The position numbers were made by a program, and so were the translations under genes. Source: WQXF01 sp031552825 (GTDB lineage: Bacteria; Bacillota; Clostridia; Christensenellales; Aristaeellaceae). From it: a stretch of 64,000 bases of DNA. Numbering within the stretch: position 1 is the stretch's first letter; each line of letters starts with the position of its first letter. Below, piece after piece: positions 10,025 to 20,219 of the stretch. Under the pieces are notes generated by a model that was given only the letters and a program-made list of their open reading frames with translations, did no database searches and was not told the origin of the DNA. The stretch covers positions 102,520 through 166,519 of the forward strand of contig JAVBMD010000009.1 in NCBI GenBank assembly GCA_031552825.1, read 5' to 3'.

Positions 10025-11452
10025 CTATACGCGGGAAGTATTGAAATGCGCCAAATCGACATGGATGAACGGAGTTTCCGCCGTAAGGAAATAAACCTTG
10101 CCCTCTTGCAGCGCAAAATGAAGCACCCTTTTTTCGCTCAGCCGCTGGATTTCGCCGGTTTGCGGATGGACGCGATACAGGTTGCTGTTCACGTAATACA
10201 GCCACCCATCGGCAAAGGCCATCCGCTCAATACGCTCGTTTTCCCGAATCCCGATTACCAACGTTCGTTCGGTTCCATCGTGCTTCATTTGATAGATGCC
10301 GTTCGCATCGCCGTAAAAGACCGCCTGATCGGTCGCGGTGAAACTGGTCGCATCCTCGCGCGAGACGGTCGCCAGCGCGTTTTCCGCGCTCTGCGCGTCC
10401 TCTGCGCCGCCCCGCACTTTATCTAGCCACTCCTTCCCCGCCCCAATATCGGCGACACGTTCTTCCGCCAAGTAGGCGTCGCCCGAACCGTCTTGATTCC
10501 TGGCCATCATTTGATAAAGATTGCTCGTATAATAGCCCCCGCCGTTCACGAGGTTGATGCCGAAATCATCCACCCGGTCGTCGCTCACCTTTTCTTTGCC
10601 CGTGCCGTCCAGACGGACGCGGTACAGCTTGTACTGATCGGCACAATTGGCATAGTACAGCCAGTTCCCGTCTATGTTAAAGCGCCGCACCTCCTCCGAG
10701 GCGAGAAGCTGCGCATTCCCCGATCCATCCAGCCTCATTTTGAAGAGCGCCTTCTCGGGGGAGGCGTAATAAACCCATCCATCTTCGATGAGCGCGAATT
10801 CCATTTCAGTACGTTTCTCGCCTTGCGCAGTGATCTCCTCTAGGTCGGTCTTAAAAACAAACAAGCGGTTAGCCATCTGCGCAAACATCCGGCCTCCGGC
10901 AGGGAGGATTGCGACGGTCTCCAATCTTGCAAGCAGTTCCTTCCGTTTGCCGTCAGCCCGGACGCGGTAAAGCGATTGACCGATGTCACTGTCATAGTGC
11001 GCAATATAGAGCCATGGCCCCACGGCCAGCATATTGTAGCAGCGCAAGTCCGACACCTTGGCGCGCCCGGTGCCGTCGAACTTCACGCGATAAATCCGCC
11101 GGTTGTCGCTCCTGTTGCCGTAATAGATCCAATCGCCCACGACGTTGAGCCCCAGCGCTTTGTCCGCACAGATCAGCACCGGCTCGCCGCCCGGCACCAC
11201 CCGGTAAATGCCGCTTGCCTCGGGGTCGCAATAGAAGACCGAATCGCCCGCCTGCACGGCCATCCCGCCGTTCGCGCTGTTGCCGGGCGTGTTGCCCAGC
11301 GCGTCGGCGCTAACCTTCCGCAGATCGCCGGGCATCGGCGGCCACCGCAAATACGTTACAACAGCACCCGCCGCCGAGCCCGCCGCAAGCAAAGCAACGG
11401 CGATCAGCAGCGCGATGCGCGCCGCTCTTTTGTGCAAAAACGATCCCTTCAC
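10025..11452 (-). CDS. DUF5050-type membrane-anchored beta-propeller-like protein (copy 2)
   Basis: This 475-residue paralogue of the following gene shares the block RWPPMPGDLRKVSADALGN after its membrane helix (ALLIAVALLAAGSAAGAVV) and the same DGWVYYAS/GNWLYYANC repeats. It lacks roughly 100 residues of the central repeats found in copy 1; the joint (EWLDKVRGGAEDAQSAENAL) has lost the propeller pattern. I chose GTG at 11452 because it overlaps the hemW stop by four bases (GTGA) and leaves a Lys/His/Arg-rich cytoplasmic start before the helix. Function unknown. Confidence 0.78.
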   Translation of the reverse strand: MKGSFLHKRAARIALLIAVALLAAGSAAGAVVTYLRWPPMPGDLRKVSADALGNTPGNSANGGMAVQAGDSVFYCDPEASGIYRVVPGGEPVLICADKALGLNVVGDWIYYGNRSDNRRIYRVKFDGTGRAKVSDLRCYNMLAVGPWLYIAHYDSDIGQSLYRVRADGKRKELLARLETVAILPAGGRMFAQMANRLFVFKTDLEEITAQGEKRTEMEFALIEDGWVYYASPEKALFKMRLDGSGNAQLLASEEVRRFNIDGNWLYYANCADQYKLYRVRLDGTGKEKVSDDRVDDFGINLVNGGGYYTSNLYQMMARNQDGSGDAYLAEERVADIGAGKEWLDKVRGGAEDAQSAENALATVSREDATSFTATDQAVFYGDANGIYQMKHDGTERTLVIGIRENERIERMAFADGWLYYVNSNLYRVHPQTGEIQRLSEKRVLHFALQEGKVYFLTAETPFIHVDLAHFNTSRV

Positions 11453-12597
11453 ACCCCCATTAGCTCCACCAGCACAGCGTTCTGCACATCCATGCCCCGG
11501 TCTGTTAGACGCAGCCATCCCGCGCTTCGTTCCAGCAAGCCATCGCGGATCAGCGCTTCCAGCTTCGCCCCCCACACGGCTTCCGCCGTCGCGCCATAGC
11601 GCGCGGCAAATTCGACCAGCGACACGCCTTGCGTCAGCCGCAGCCCCAGCATCACCGCCTCGAAGCGCGCCTCTTCCGCATCGATCTCGCCGCGCTCCGC
11701 CGCCGGTGAAGCGCCCTCGCGCAGCGCTGCCAAGTAGGCATCCAAATCCGGCGTATTGCCCCAGCGCACATCGCCGACGAGGCTGTGCGCCGCGCTGCCG
11801 ATGCCCAGATAATCGCCGCGCCGCCAGTACGTGAGATTCTGGCGGCAGGCCCGCCCGGGCTTGGCGAAGTTGGAAAGCTCGTATTGTTCCAGCCCGGCCT
11901 GCGCCGCCGCGCGGCGCGCCTCGGCGTACATCGCGCGCTCAGCGTCCTCATCGGGCAACGGCTCGCCCTCGCCCGCCGCGATGCGCGCGGCCAGCGGCGT
12001 ACCCTCCTCCACCTGCAGGCCGTAGCAGGAAAGGTGCTCCGGCGCAAGCGCAAGCGCCGCATCCAGCGTCTCCCGCCAGTCGGCATCGCGCTGCCCCGGC
12101 AAGCCGAACATCAGGTCGAGGTTGATATTGTCGAAGCCCTCGGCGCGCAGCAGCGCCACGCCCGCCTCGACATCCCGCCAGCGGTGGATGCGCCCCAGCG
12201 CCGCCAGCAGGCGCGGCTGCGCGGCCTGCGCGCCAAGCGATACGCGGTTAACCCCGGCGGCGCGGTAACCCGCCACATCGGCGGCGCGCAACGTGCCGGG
12301 GTTGCCTTCCATCGTGATCTCCGCATCGGCGGCGAGCGGGAAGCAAGCGCGCACAGCCGACATCAGCGCCGCCACCTGCGCGCCGGAAAGCAGCGTCGGC
12401 GTGCCGCCGCCGAAGAATACGCTGCGCACCGTACGCGCGCCGATGGCGGAGGCCTGCGCCAGCAGCTCGGCCTCCAGCGCCGACAGATACGCCGGGATGC
12501 GCGCTTTTTTCCCTGCAAAGGAGGCGAAGTCGCAATACACGCACTTCGCCTCGCAAAACGGGATATGGACATACAGCGCAAGCGGCTGCCCGCTCAT
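11449..12597 (-). CDS. hemW: HemW-family radical SAM protein
   Basis: HemW (formerly HemN-like coproporphyrinogen oxidase) is a heme-binding radical SAM protein thought to insert heme into respiratory enzymes. The 382-residue product begins [21 protein letters not shown], containing the CXXXCXXC cluster motif with the extra downstream Cys, then [36 protein letters not shown] and the C-terminal HemN domain. It lacks the N-terminal extension of true HemN. Its ATG overlaps the YbjQ stop (ATGA). The lepA-hemW neighbourhood is widespread in Firmicutes. Confidence 0.93.
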   Translation of the reverse strand: MSGQPLALYVHIPFCEAKCVYCDFASFAGKKARIPAYLSALEAELLAQASAIGARTVRSVFFGGGTPTLLSGAQVAALMSAVRACFPLAADAEITMEGNPGTLRAADVAGYRAAGVNRVSLGAQAAQPRLLAALGRIHRWRDVEAGVALLRAEGFDNINLDLMFGLPGQRDADWRETLDAALALAPEHLSCYGLQVEEGTPLAARIAAGEGEPLPDEDAERAMYAEARRAAAQAGLEQYELSNFAKPGRACRQNLTYWRRGDYLGIGSAAHSLVGDVRWGNTPDLDAYLAALREGASPAAERGEIDAEEARFEAVMLGLRLTQGVSLVEFAARYGATAEAVWGAKLEALIRDGLLERSAGWLRLTDRGMDVQNAVLVELMGV

Positions 12598-12914
12598 TCC
12601 ACGCGCACCGCCGTGCCCGAGGCGGTGACCATCAGCATGCCGTTGCTTGTACCGAGCACCTCGTAATCGATGTCCACGCCGACCACGGCGTTGGCGCCCA
12701 CCTGCTGCGCGCGGTCGGCCATCTCGGCCAACGCGTTCTCGCGCGCCCGAATCAGTTCCTCCTCATAGGTGTGCGAGCGGCCGCCGAGCAGATCCGAAAG
12801 CCCGGCCACGAAATCCTTGACGAAATTGACGCCGGAAACCACCTCGCCGAACACGATGCCGCGATACTCCACGATGCGATGGCCTTCCACAGAGGGGGTA
12901 GTGGTAACGATCAT
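12594..12914 (-). CDS. YbjQ/UPF0145 family protein
   Basis: This 106-residue protein matches the YbjQ (DUF74) family of small pentameric putative metal-binding proteins: [26 protein letters not shown] at the start, [30 protein letters not shown] in the middle and a final GTAVRVE strand. AAAGGAG lies 7 bases before the ATG at 12914. It sits 17 bases after lepA and overlaps the hemW start by four bases. The biochemical role of the family is not settled. Confidence 0.9.
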   Translation of the reverse strand: MIVTTTPSVEGHRIVEYRGIVFGEVVSGVNFVKDFVAGLSDLLGGRSHTYEEELIRARENALAEMADRAQQVGANAVVGVDIDYEVLGTSNGMLMVTASGTAVRVE

Positions 12915-12931
12915 AGTCTTTCTCCTTTCCA

Positions 12932-14734
<1,803 letters not shown>

Positions 14735-14782
14735 GGTCATTCCTCCATAATTTAAGCGGTGGGATTTCGCGAACGACGCGGT

Positions 14783-15583
14783 TTATGCCAGCGCGGCGGT
14801 GCCGAAGATCAGCAGCAGCTGCGCCGGTACGTAGGTAACCCAGATCCAGAATTCTCTATGCTCCAGATGGACGCCGCCCAGATTGGTCAGCGCGATCAGC
14901 AGATCGGAGATCATGAACAGCAGACCGCCAAACATCAGCGGCCAGCCGCGCCCGGCGGTGGCGATGCACACCGCCACGGTGCTGCCGGTCATCGCCGCGA
15001 GCAGCAGCGCGTATACCAGCGCCCCGGCGCGCAGCACCAACGGCTGATTGGGGCGGAACAGCACCGCTGCGCAAAGCAAAATCAGCACCAGCAGACCAAA
15101 GGCGACCACCATGATCCAAAGCGGCCACATCGCCGTGGCGCCGGTGCCGAGGTACAGCGCCAGCATGGCGCGCTGATACAGGATCTGCGCCACCGCGAAG
15201 CAGCCCATACCCCATAGGAAGTACTGGCGCACCAGCTTGGCTATCGGCGGGTATCGCATAATCATCGCATCGCCGAAGAACGAAAAGCCGACGCCAGCGC
15301 ATACCAGCGCCATCGCCCGGTGCGGATGGATGACGGTCAGGATGCTCGCAAGCAGCACCAGGATCGCGCTGATGCGGATCTTGACGGCCTGCTCGTTCTC
15401 CGCCGCATTCCGCCACAAACGTTTTGCCCATGCGCGGGTGCGGCCAAACGGCTTGGCGTCGTTGAGGGTCAGCTCATCGAGCATCCCGCCCAACACCGGC
15501 TCAGTCAGCAGCCGCCCGATGTCGCCAAGGAACTTTCCCGCGCGCTTGATCGCTCGTTTCAGTTTTTCCCAAAGCTCCGCCAT
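14783..15583 (-). CDS. YhhN/TMEM86 family membrane protein (lysoplasmalogenase-like)
   Basis: The 266-residue product has a basic, helical N-terminus of about 65 residues followed by about eight hydrophobic segments. FFGDAMIMRY and GGLLFMISDLLIAL with a final YVPAQLLLIFG match the YhhN family, some members of which hydrolyse lysoplasmalogens. That is plausible here because many anaerobic Clostridia make plasmalogens, but the substrate cannot be read from the sequence. The extended N-terminus is longer than in typical YhhN proteins. The start abuts the glycosyltransferase stop, so it is co-transcribed with the cap genes. Confidence 0.82.
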   Translation of the reverse strand: MAELWEKLKRAIKRAGKFLGDIGRLLTEPVLGGMLDELTLNDAKPFGRTRAWAKRLWRNAAENEQAVKIRISAILVLLASILTVIHPHRAMALVCAGVGFSFFGDAMIMRYPPIAKLVRQYFLWGMGCFAVAQILYQRAMLALYLGTGATAMWPLWIMVVAFGLLVLILLCAAVLFRPNQPLVLRAGALVYALLLAAMTGSTVAVCIATAGRGWPLMFGGLLFMISDLLIALTNLGGVHLEHREFWIWVTYVPAQLLLIFGTAALA

Positions 15584-16921
15584 CTATTTCCTCCCCTTCG
15601 GCACCTGTTGAATCCGCGCATAGATCGCGGCCTGCAACGCTTCGCGCCCATGATGCTCCCGCGCGCAGTCCAGCCCGCGCCGCACCAGTTGGAGCCGACC
15701 ATCCGCGTCGAACAGTGTGCGCAGCGCGCGCAGCAGTTCCTCGCGGCGGTTCCGCCCAGCCACCACGCCCAGCCCGCCCTCGGCGATGTATCGCACCGAG
15801 GAGACCTCCGCCGGGCCGACGGCCAGCATGCACCGCCCCGCCGCCATATACTCCGGAATCTTGGTGGACAGCGAAAGCCGCGTCACCTTTTTCGCCGCGC
15901 GCGCGAAAGCTTCCACCATCACCAGCACGTTGGCCTCGCGCATCTTTTGCCGCAGCTGTTCGGGCGTCAGCGAGCCCTTGTAGGCCATGGCGGCCGAATC
16001 CGACAGCGCGCGCCGCTGTTTCGGCGTCAGGGCATTGGGGGTGTACACCTCCAGCTCGGCGTACAGACCCTCCTCGCGCAGCGCGTCCAAGCATTGGCCG
16101 ATGGCGCGCAGCACACGCCAGCGCCCGGTATGCACGCTGCCCGCGTAGAGCAGGCGCAGCGGATCCTCCTGCGTCCCGGCAGCCGGGCGCTCCGGTACGA
16201 AATCGGGTACCTCCACGCAGTTGGCGGCCACTGAAATGTTCTGGCAACCGAAGCGCCGGGCGTATTCCTCGCGCATCGCCGGGCCGATGGCGTACACCGC
16301 CTCGGCGCGCCGCAGCCCTTCGCGGAACCGGCGCAGGTAGCGGCAGCGGTTGATCCACGAGATCGGCGAGAACCAGCTGCGTTGGTAGGTATAATCGTCG
16401 GTCAGCTGCAGCAGCAGCTTCGCGCCGTACCGGTCGCAGATCCACAGCGCCAGCTCGTACATAAAAGGGAGGTTGCTGCCCTGAAAGAACACCGCCTCCG
16501 GCGCGAAATCATCCAGCCACGCGAGCAGCTCCGGCGAGCGGTAACGGCGGGGCCGCCATGCGATCTCCCGCGCCAGATCGGCGGCGGGCAGGCGGCGGGC
16601 AAAGGCGGCGTTTATCAGCGCGCGCGCGCCGACCTCGCGCTGGCGTTGCGGCGCGCTGACCGCTTCGGCGGCTTGCGGCTCGCGCACCGTGCCGACGGCG
16701 GTTTTTCGGCGCGCCATGGCGCGGAGCACCTCGCTGTCGGTGACGCGAAAGAACCTGCCGCAGATCGAAAAGCTCGGCTCCTCCGGCGAGATGTACAGCT
16801 GCGCCAGCTTCTCCCTCGGCCAGTTTGCGAAGAAGGCGCTGAGCGTCTTGCCGTTGTTGCGCGTATCGCTAAGCGCACTGTGGCTGAGGATCAGCACGCG
16901 CCGATGCCCGGTTTCCGCCAT
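15584..16921 (-). CDS. GT-B family glycosyltransferase
   Basis: The 445-residue product starts MAETGHRRVLILSHSALSDTRNNGKTLSAFF, an acceptor-side Rossmann start, and has the GT4 donor-domain pattern LRLLYAGSVHTGR and LSTKIPEYMAAGRCMLAVG, ending with a helix that packs back on the N-terminal domain. It is likely a cytosolic or membrane-associated sugar transferase. Placed directly after capF-capG, it may transfer an N-acetyl-fucosamine residue to a cell-surface glycan; that is inference. The ATG at 16921 lies 10 bases after GGAGGA, itself inside the end of capG. Confidence 0.85.
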   Translation of the reverse strand: MAETGHRRVLILSHSALSDTRNNGKTLSAFFANWPREKLAQLYISPEEPSFSICGRFFRVTDSEVLRAMARRKTAVGTVREPQAAEAVSAPQRQREVGARALINAAFARRLPAADLAREIAWRPRRYRSPELLAWLDDFAPEAVFFQGSNLPFMYELALWICDRYGAKLLLQLTDDYTYQRSWFSPISWINRCRYLRRFREGLRRAEAVYAIGPAMREEYARRFGCQNISVAANCVEVPDFVPERPAAGTQEDPLRLLYAGSVHTGRWRVLRAIGQCLDALREEGLYAELEVYTPNALTPKQRRALSDSAAMAYKGSLTPEQLRQKMREANVLVMVEAFARAAKKVTRLSLSTKIPEYMAAGRCMLAVGPAEVSSVRYIAEGGLGVVAGRNRREELLRALRTLFDADGRLQLVRRGLDCAREHHGREALQAAIYARIQQVPKGRK

Positions 16922-16923
16922 CG

Positions 16924-18051
16924 CTAATTCTTCCTCCAAACGCGCTGGTTGACCAGCGCCGTGTAGCCCTGAATGATGCGCACCACCTTGCCCGATACGT
17001 CCAGCGCCTCATAATCGGGCGGCAGGCGGTAATCGCTCTGCCGCGTCGCCGGGTCGGTGACCAGCGCCAGCGCGGGCAAGATGGTATCCGCAGTGATGCC
17101 GCCGATCACCACGCCGCCACGGTCGACGGCCTCGGGGCGCTCGGTGGAGGTTCGCAGCAACACCGCCGGAAAGCCCAGCATGGCGCTCTCCTCGGAAAGC
17201 GTGCCGGAATCCGAAAGCACCGCGAAGGCGCGCTGCTGCAGATGCACATAATCGTGAAAGCCGAAAGGCGGCAGGCTGCGCACCAGCGGATGAAAGGCAA
17301 AGCCGCGCTCCTCGATGCGCTTTCGGCTGCGCGGATGCGTCGAGAAGATGATGGGCAGGCCGTAGGCCTCGGCCACGGCGTTGACCGCCGCCATCAGCGT
17401 GGCGAAGTGCCCCTCGTGATCGACGTTCTCCTCGCGATGCGCCGAGAGCACGATGTACTTCCCCGCCTCCAGCCCATGCCTCGCGAGCGCGTCGCTGGCC
17501 TCGATGCCCGCGCGGTTCTGCGCCAGCACCTCATGCATCGGCGAGCCGGTGACGAAGGTGAATTCCGCGGGCCGCCCCTCGGCCAGCAGGTAGCGGCGGC
17601 TGTGCTCGGTGTAGGGCAGGTTGACGTCGGCGGTGTGATCGACGATGCGGCGATTGATCTCCTCCGGCACGTTCTGGTCGAAGCAGCGGTTGCCCGCCTC
17701 CATATGGAAAATCGGGATCTTGAGCCGCTTGGCCGAGATGGCGCACAGCGCCGAGTTGGTGTCGCCGAGCACCAGCAGCGCGTCGGGGCGATGCTCCGCC
17801 AGCAGCGCATAGCTGCGCGCGATAACGTTGCCCATGGTTTCGCCCAGATGTTCCCCGGCGCAACTCAGATAAAAATCCGGCGCGCGCAGGCCGAGATCCC
17901 GAAAGAAAATCTCGTTGAGCTCATAATCGTAATTCTGGCCGGTGTGGCACAGCGTATGCTCGAAGGCGGCGTCGCACGCCTTGATGCAGGCGCTGAGCCG
18001 AATGATCTCCGGCCGGGTGCCTAGGATGGTCATCACGCGGAGCTTTTTCAT
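16924..18051 (-). CDS. capG: UDP-N-acetylglucosamine 2-epimerase family, CapG/FnlC type
   Basis: The 375-residue product is a non-hydrolysing 2-epimerase: MTILGTRPEIIRLS at the start, LGDTNSALCA, LSAHREENVD and SDSGTLSEESAMLGFPAVLLR. HMEAGNRCFDQNVPEEINRRIVDH replaces the HVEAGLRS of WecB/MnaA; the NRCFD form is typical of CapG/FnlC/WbjD, which epimerises UDP-N-acetyl-L-pneumosamine to UDP-N-acetyl-L-fucosamine. The partner reductase CapF is immediately upstream, supporting this assignment over WecB. The gap to capF is 15 bp. Confidence 0.9.
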   Translation of the reverse strand: MKKLRVMTILGTRPEIIRLSACIKACDAAFEHTLCHTGQNYDYELNEIFFRDLGLRAPDFYLSCAGEHLGETMGNVIARSYALLAEHRPDALLVLGDTNSALCAISAKRLKIPIFHMEAGNRCFDQNVPEEINRRIVDHTADVNLPYTEHSRRYLLAEGRPAEFTFVTGSPMHEVLAQNRAGIEASDALARHGLEAGKYIVLSAHREENVDHEGHFATLMAAVNAVAEAYGLPIIFSTHPRSRKRIEERGFAFHPLVRSLPPFGFHDYVHLQQRAFAVLSDSGTLSEESAMLGFPAVLLRTSTERPEAVDRGGVVIGGITADTILPALALVTDPATRQSDYRLPPDYEALDVSGKVVRIIQGYTALVNQRVWRKN

Positions 18052-18066
18052 CGGAATGCCCTCTAC

Positions 18067-19194
18067 TCACACTTCTTCGAAATATGTATCCGGATGTTCG
18101 GGGTTAAAGACGTCCCCCGCCCAGATCAGCAGCGTCAGTTCCTCGCTGCCCGTGTTCTCGATGCTATGGGTGTAGCCGGGCGGGATGTCCACCACGTCCC
18201 AGCTCGCCCCGCTGACAGGGTAGGAAAGAACCTCCCGCGCGCCCAGCTTCCGGAAGCGGATCACGCCCTCGCCGCGCAGCACGATGAACTTTTCCACCTT
18301 GGTGTTGTGCCAGTGATTGCCGCGCGAGATGCCCGGCGCGGTGCTCGAAACGCTGATCTGCCCGAAGTGCGGCGACTTGATGAGCTCGGCAAACGCGCCG
18401 CGCGCATCCGCGTGCTTGACCGGCGCCACCGCGAAGCCCGTCTCCGGCAGATAGGAAAGATACGTGGCATACAGCTTTTGTATCAGCGCGTCCGCGCGGT
18501 CGTCGCGCAGCGTCATGGCGGCGCGCCCGGCGGCAAAGCCTTGCAGCGTATCGGCCAGCCAACCCAGCGTCATCGTGTGGGTAGGCAGCGCCTCGCAGTA
18601 GCCGGGCAAACCGGCGGGTTCCGGCGCGCCCTTGCCCGCCAGAACCGCCAGCAGCGCCTCCACCAAATCGTCGATGTACAAAAGGGTGATCTCGCGCTCC
18701 GGCGCATCGACGCGCAGCGCCTCTCCCCTCGCGGCTTGATGGCAGAAGGTGGCCACCACGCTGTTATAAAACGGCCTGCACCACTTGCCGAACACGCCGG
18801 GAAAGCGGAACACGTAGACCTGCGCCCCGGTTTCGCGCGCGTAAGCAAACACCGCCTCTTCCGCCGCGCGCTTGCTTTGGCCATAGGGGTTATCCAGCGC
18901 CGCCTGCGCCGAGGAAGCCAGCACCACCGGCACCCTTTCCTCGCGCCGCGTCAGCAGCGACAGCAGCGTGCGCGTAAGGTCGGCATTGCCCTTTGCAAAC
19001 TCCGCCGGATCCTCCGGACGGTTGACTCCGGCGAGGTGGATCACGAAATCCGCTTCGGCGGCATAGGCTTCCAGCGTCTGCAGCGAGTCCTGCGCATCAA
19101 AAGGCAGGAGGTGAATCCCCCCCTGCACGCGCGCCAGATTGGCGCAAAGGTTTTTGCCCACAAAACCGGCCGCACCGGTTACCAGTACGCGCAT
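18067..19194 (-). CDS. capF: Bifunctional SDR-cupin enzyme CapF/FnlB type
   Basis: The 375-residue product joins an N-terminal extended short-chain reductase domain (MRVLVTGAAGFVGKNL, NPYGQSKRAAEE, FRFPGVFGKWCRPFYNSVVATF) to a C-terminal cupin (about residues 260-375: SRGNHWHNTKVEKFIVLRGEG and HSIENTGSEELTLLIW). This architecture is diagnostic of CapF/WbjC/FnlB, which reduces the 4-keto sugar to UDP-N-acetyl-L-pneumosamine; the cupin acts as epimerase. CapF-CapG together supply two of the three steps to UDP-FucNAc. The first enzyme, CapE, is not in the window. AAAGGTGG lies 6 bases before the ATG. Confidence 0.93.
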   Translation of the reverse strand: MRVLVTGAAGFVGKNLCANLARVQGGIHLLPFDAQDSLQTLEAYAAEADFVIHLAGVNRPEDPAEFAKGNADLTRTLLSLLTRREERVPVVLASSAQAALDNPYGQSKRAAEEAVFAYARETGAQVYVFRFPGVFGKWCRPFYNSVVATFCHQAARGEALRVDAPEREITLLYIDDLVEALLAVLAGKGAPEPAGLPGYCEALPTHTMTLGWLADTLQGFAAGRAAMTLRDDRADALIQKLYATYLSYLPETGFAVAPVKHADARGAFAELIKSPHFGQISVSSTAPGISRGNHWHNTKVEKFIVLRGEGVIRFRKLGAREVLSYPVSGASWDVVDIPPGYTHSIENTGSEELTLLIWAGDVFNPEHPDTYFEEV

Positions 19195-19225
19195 GAGCCG
19201 CCACCTTTCCCAATTATTCTTATAC

Positions 19226-19254
19226 ATTGTAGCATAAAGAGGAAAGGTTGTCCA
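19226..19254 (-). promoter_or_regulatory. Sigma-A promoter of the capF-capG-GT-yhhN run
   Basis: On the minus strand TGGACA (19254-19249), a 17-base spacer and TACAAT (19231-19226) precede capF by about 30 bases. The -35 shares bases with the -35 of the divergent LUD-gene promoter, so the two polymerase sites compete or are co-regulated. Confidence 0.8.
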
Positions 19255-19276
19255 TGCGCTGCCCGCGTGTTACAAT
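19248..19276 (+). promoter_or_regulatory. Sigma-A promoter of the LUD-domain gene
   Basis: TTGTCC (19248-19253), a 17-base spacer and TACAAT (19271-19276), 33 bases before the ATG. Its -35 overlaps the divergent capF promoter. Confidence 0.8.
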
Positions 19277-19309
19277 GATCCTATACATTAAACCAAAGAG
19301 GTGTTTTGA

Positions 19310-19921
19310 ATGGATTTTACTTCGATCCAAACGGCGCTGGAAAAGCGCGGCTTCGCCTGCCAATGTTTCGCCACCGCCGGGGAAGCAAAGGCATACCTGC
19401 TGGATGCGCTGCGCGCCTGCCCGCGCGTGGGCATCGGCGGTTCGATGACGGTGAAGGATATGCAGCTTTCCGGCGCGCTGCGCGAGCAGGGCAACGAAGT
19501 GCTTTGGCACTGGGAGGCCGAGCCTGCCCAGCACACCGAAGCCCTGCGCGCGGCGATGACCGCCGACGCTTACGTCTGCTCCGCCAACGCGTTGCTCCCC
19601 GATGGCCGCATCGTGCAGATCGACGGCACCGGCAACCGCGTCGCCGCGCTATGCTACGGCCCGGCAAAGGTATTTCTGACGGTTGGCCGCAACAAGGTGG
19701 TGGCCTCGGGCGGTCTTTTGGCCGCCGTGGCGCGCATCCGCCAGCAGGCCTGCCCCAAGAACGCGCGGCGTTTGAACTTCGACACGCCCTGCGCCACAAC
19801 CGGCACCTGCGACGAGGAGCGTTGCGGCCGCAAGATGTGCCATCTGGTGCTGGCGCTGGAAGCGCCGCCCAACGGGCGCGCCGTCGAGGTGCTGCTCATC
19901 GACGAGGATCTGGGGTATTGA
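19310..19921 (+). CDS. LUD domain (DUF162) protein
   Basis: This 203-residue protein is almost entirely one LUD domain, related to LutC/YkgG of the lactate-utilisation system. Visible motifs are VGIGGSMTVKDM, ADAYVCSANALLPDGRIVQIDGTGNRVAALCYGP, VFLTVGRNKVV and the Cys-bearing segment FDTPCATTGTCDEERC. Single-domain LUD proteins like this are common in Clostridia without lutA/lutB, and no Fe-S partner is adjacent here. AAGAGGTG lies 6 bases before the ATG. The catalytic role is unknown. Confidence 0.87.
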   Translation: MDFTSIQTALEKRGFACQCFATAGEAKAYLLDALRACPRVGIGGSMTVKDMQLSGALREQGNEVLWHWEAEPAQHTEALRAAMTADAYVCSANALLPDGRIVQIDGTGNRVAALCYGPAKVFLTVGRNKVVASGGLLAAVARIRQQACPKNARRLNFDTPCATTGTCDEERCGRKMCHLVLALEAPPNGRAVEVLLIDEDLGY

Positions 19922-19950
19922 TTCCGGCACATAGAAAAGTACATAAAAAA

Positions 19951-19976
19951 CGGAGCGCGGCACATGCTGCGCTCCG
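19951..19976. terminator. Terminator hairpin, left copy
   Basis: An 11-bp stem (arms CGGAGCGCGGC and GCTGCGCTCCG, one G-T pair) closes a four-base loop. The left side carries an A-run (ATAAAAAAC), giving a strong U-tail for leftward transcripts, while the right side (GTCAGGC) has no T-run. An identical hairpin in the same orientation lies at 20179-20204, on the other side of the repeat element. Confidence 0.85.
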
Positions 19977-19983
19977 GTCAGGC

Positions 19984-20170
19984 TATCAACAAAGTCACGC
20001 AGATGGGCTGCGAAGGTCCAGGGCGATCGCAAAGCCCTGGTCGCATCCGCAGATGCGAAATGCCTCGAAGCAAGGTTTGTAAGAGATTCCACCCTTTGCG
20101 AAGGGCGGCCAAAGGGCTTATCGCTCGCCCTTTGGAATCCTTCTCTACGCATCAAACTACTTTGTTGATA
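19984..20170 (+). repeat. MITE-like structured interspersed repeat, full copy
   Basis: A 187-bp non-coding element with perfect 12-bp terminal inverted repeats, TATCAACAAAGT at 19984-19995 and ACTTTGTTGATA at 20159-20170. If the outer TA pairs are a target duplication, this resembles Tc1/IS630-type MITEs. Inside are at least four hairpins (CCAGGGC/GCCCTGG, TCGCAT/ATGCGA, CCCTTTGCGAAGGG, CCAAAGGGC/GCCCTTTGG). A second, inverted copy starts at 63861 and matches over 140 bases with only a few mismatches. It holds no credible open frame. Confidence 0.88.
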
Positions 20171-20178
20171 TACTGAAA

Positions 20179-20204
20179 CGGAGCGCGGCACATGCTGCGC
20201 TCCG
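20179..20204. terminator. Terminator hairpin, right copy (rplL)
   Basis: Identical to the hairpin at 19951-19976; 29 bases are shared counting the preceding AAA. Here the right side carries TTTTGA, giving the U-tail for rightward transcripts, and the left side (TACTGAAAC) gives a short U-run for the leftward rplL transcript, whose stop is 15 bases away. Confidence 0.85.
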
Positions 20205-20219
20205 TTTTGATGCGGTTGC

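Noticed and set aside
16924..18051. WecB/MnaA UDP-GlcNAc 2-epimerase
   Set aside because: The HMEAGNRCFD motif and the adjacent capF favour the CapG/FnlC branch.
19922..20219. Small peptide genes inside the repeat element
   Set aside because: Short frames there lack ribosome binding sites and are not preserved between the two copies.
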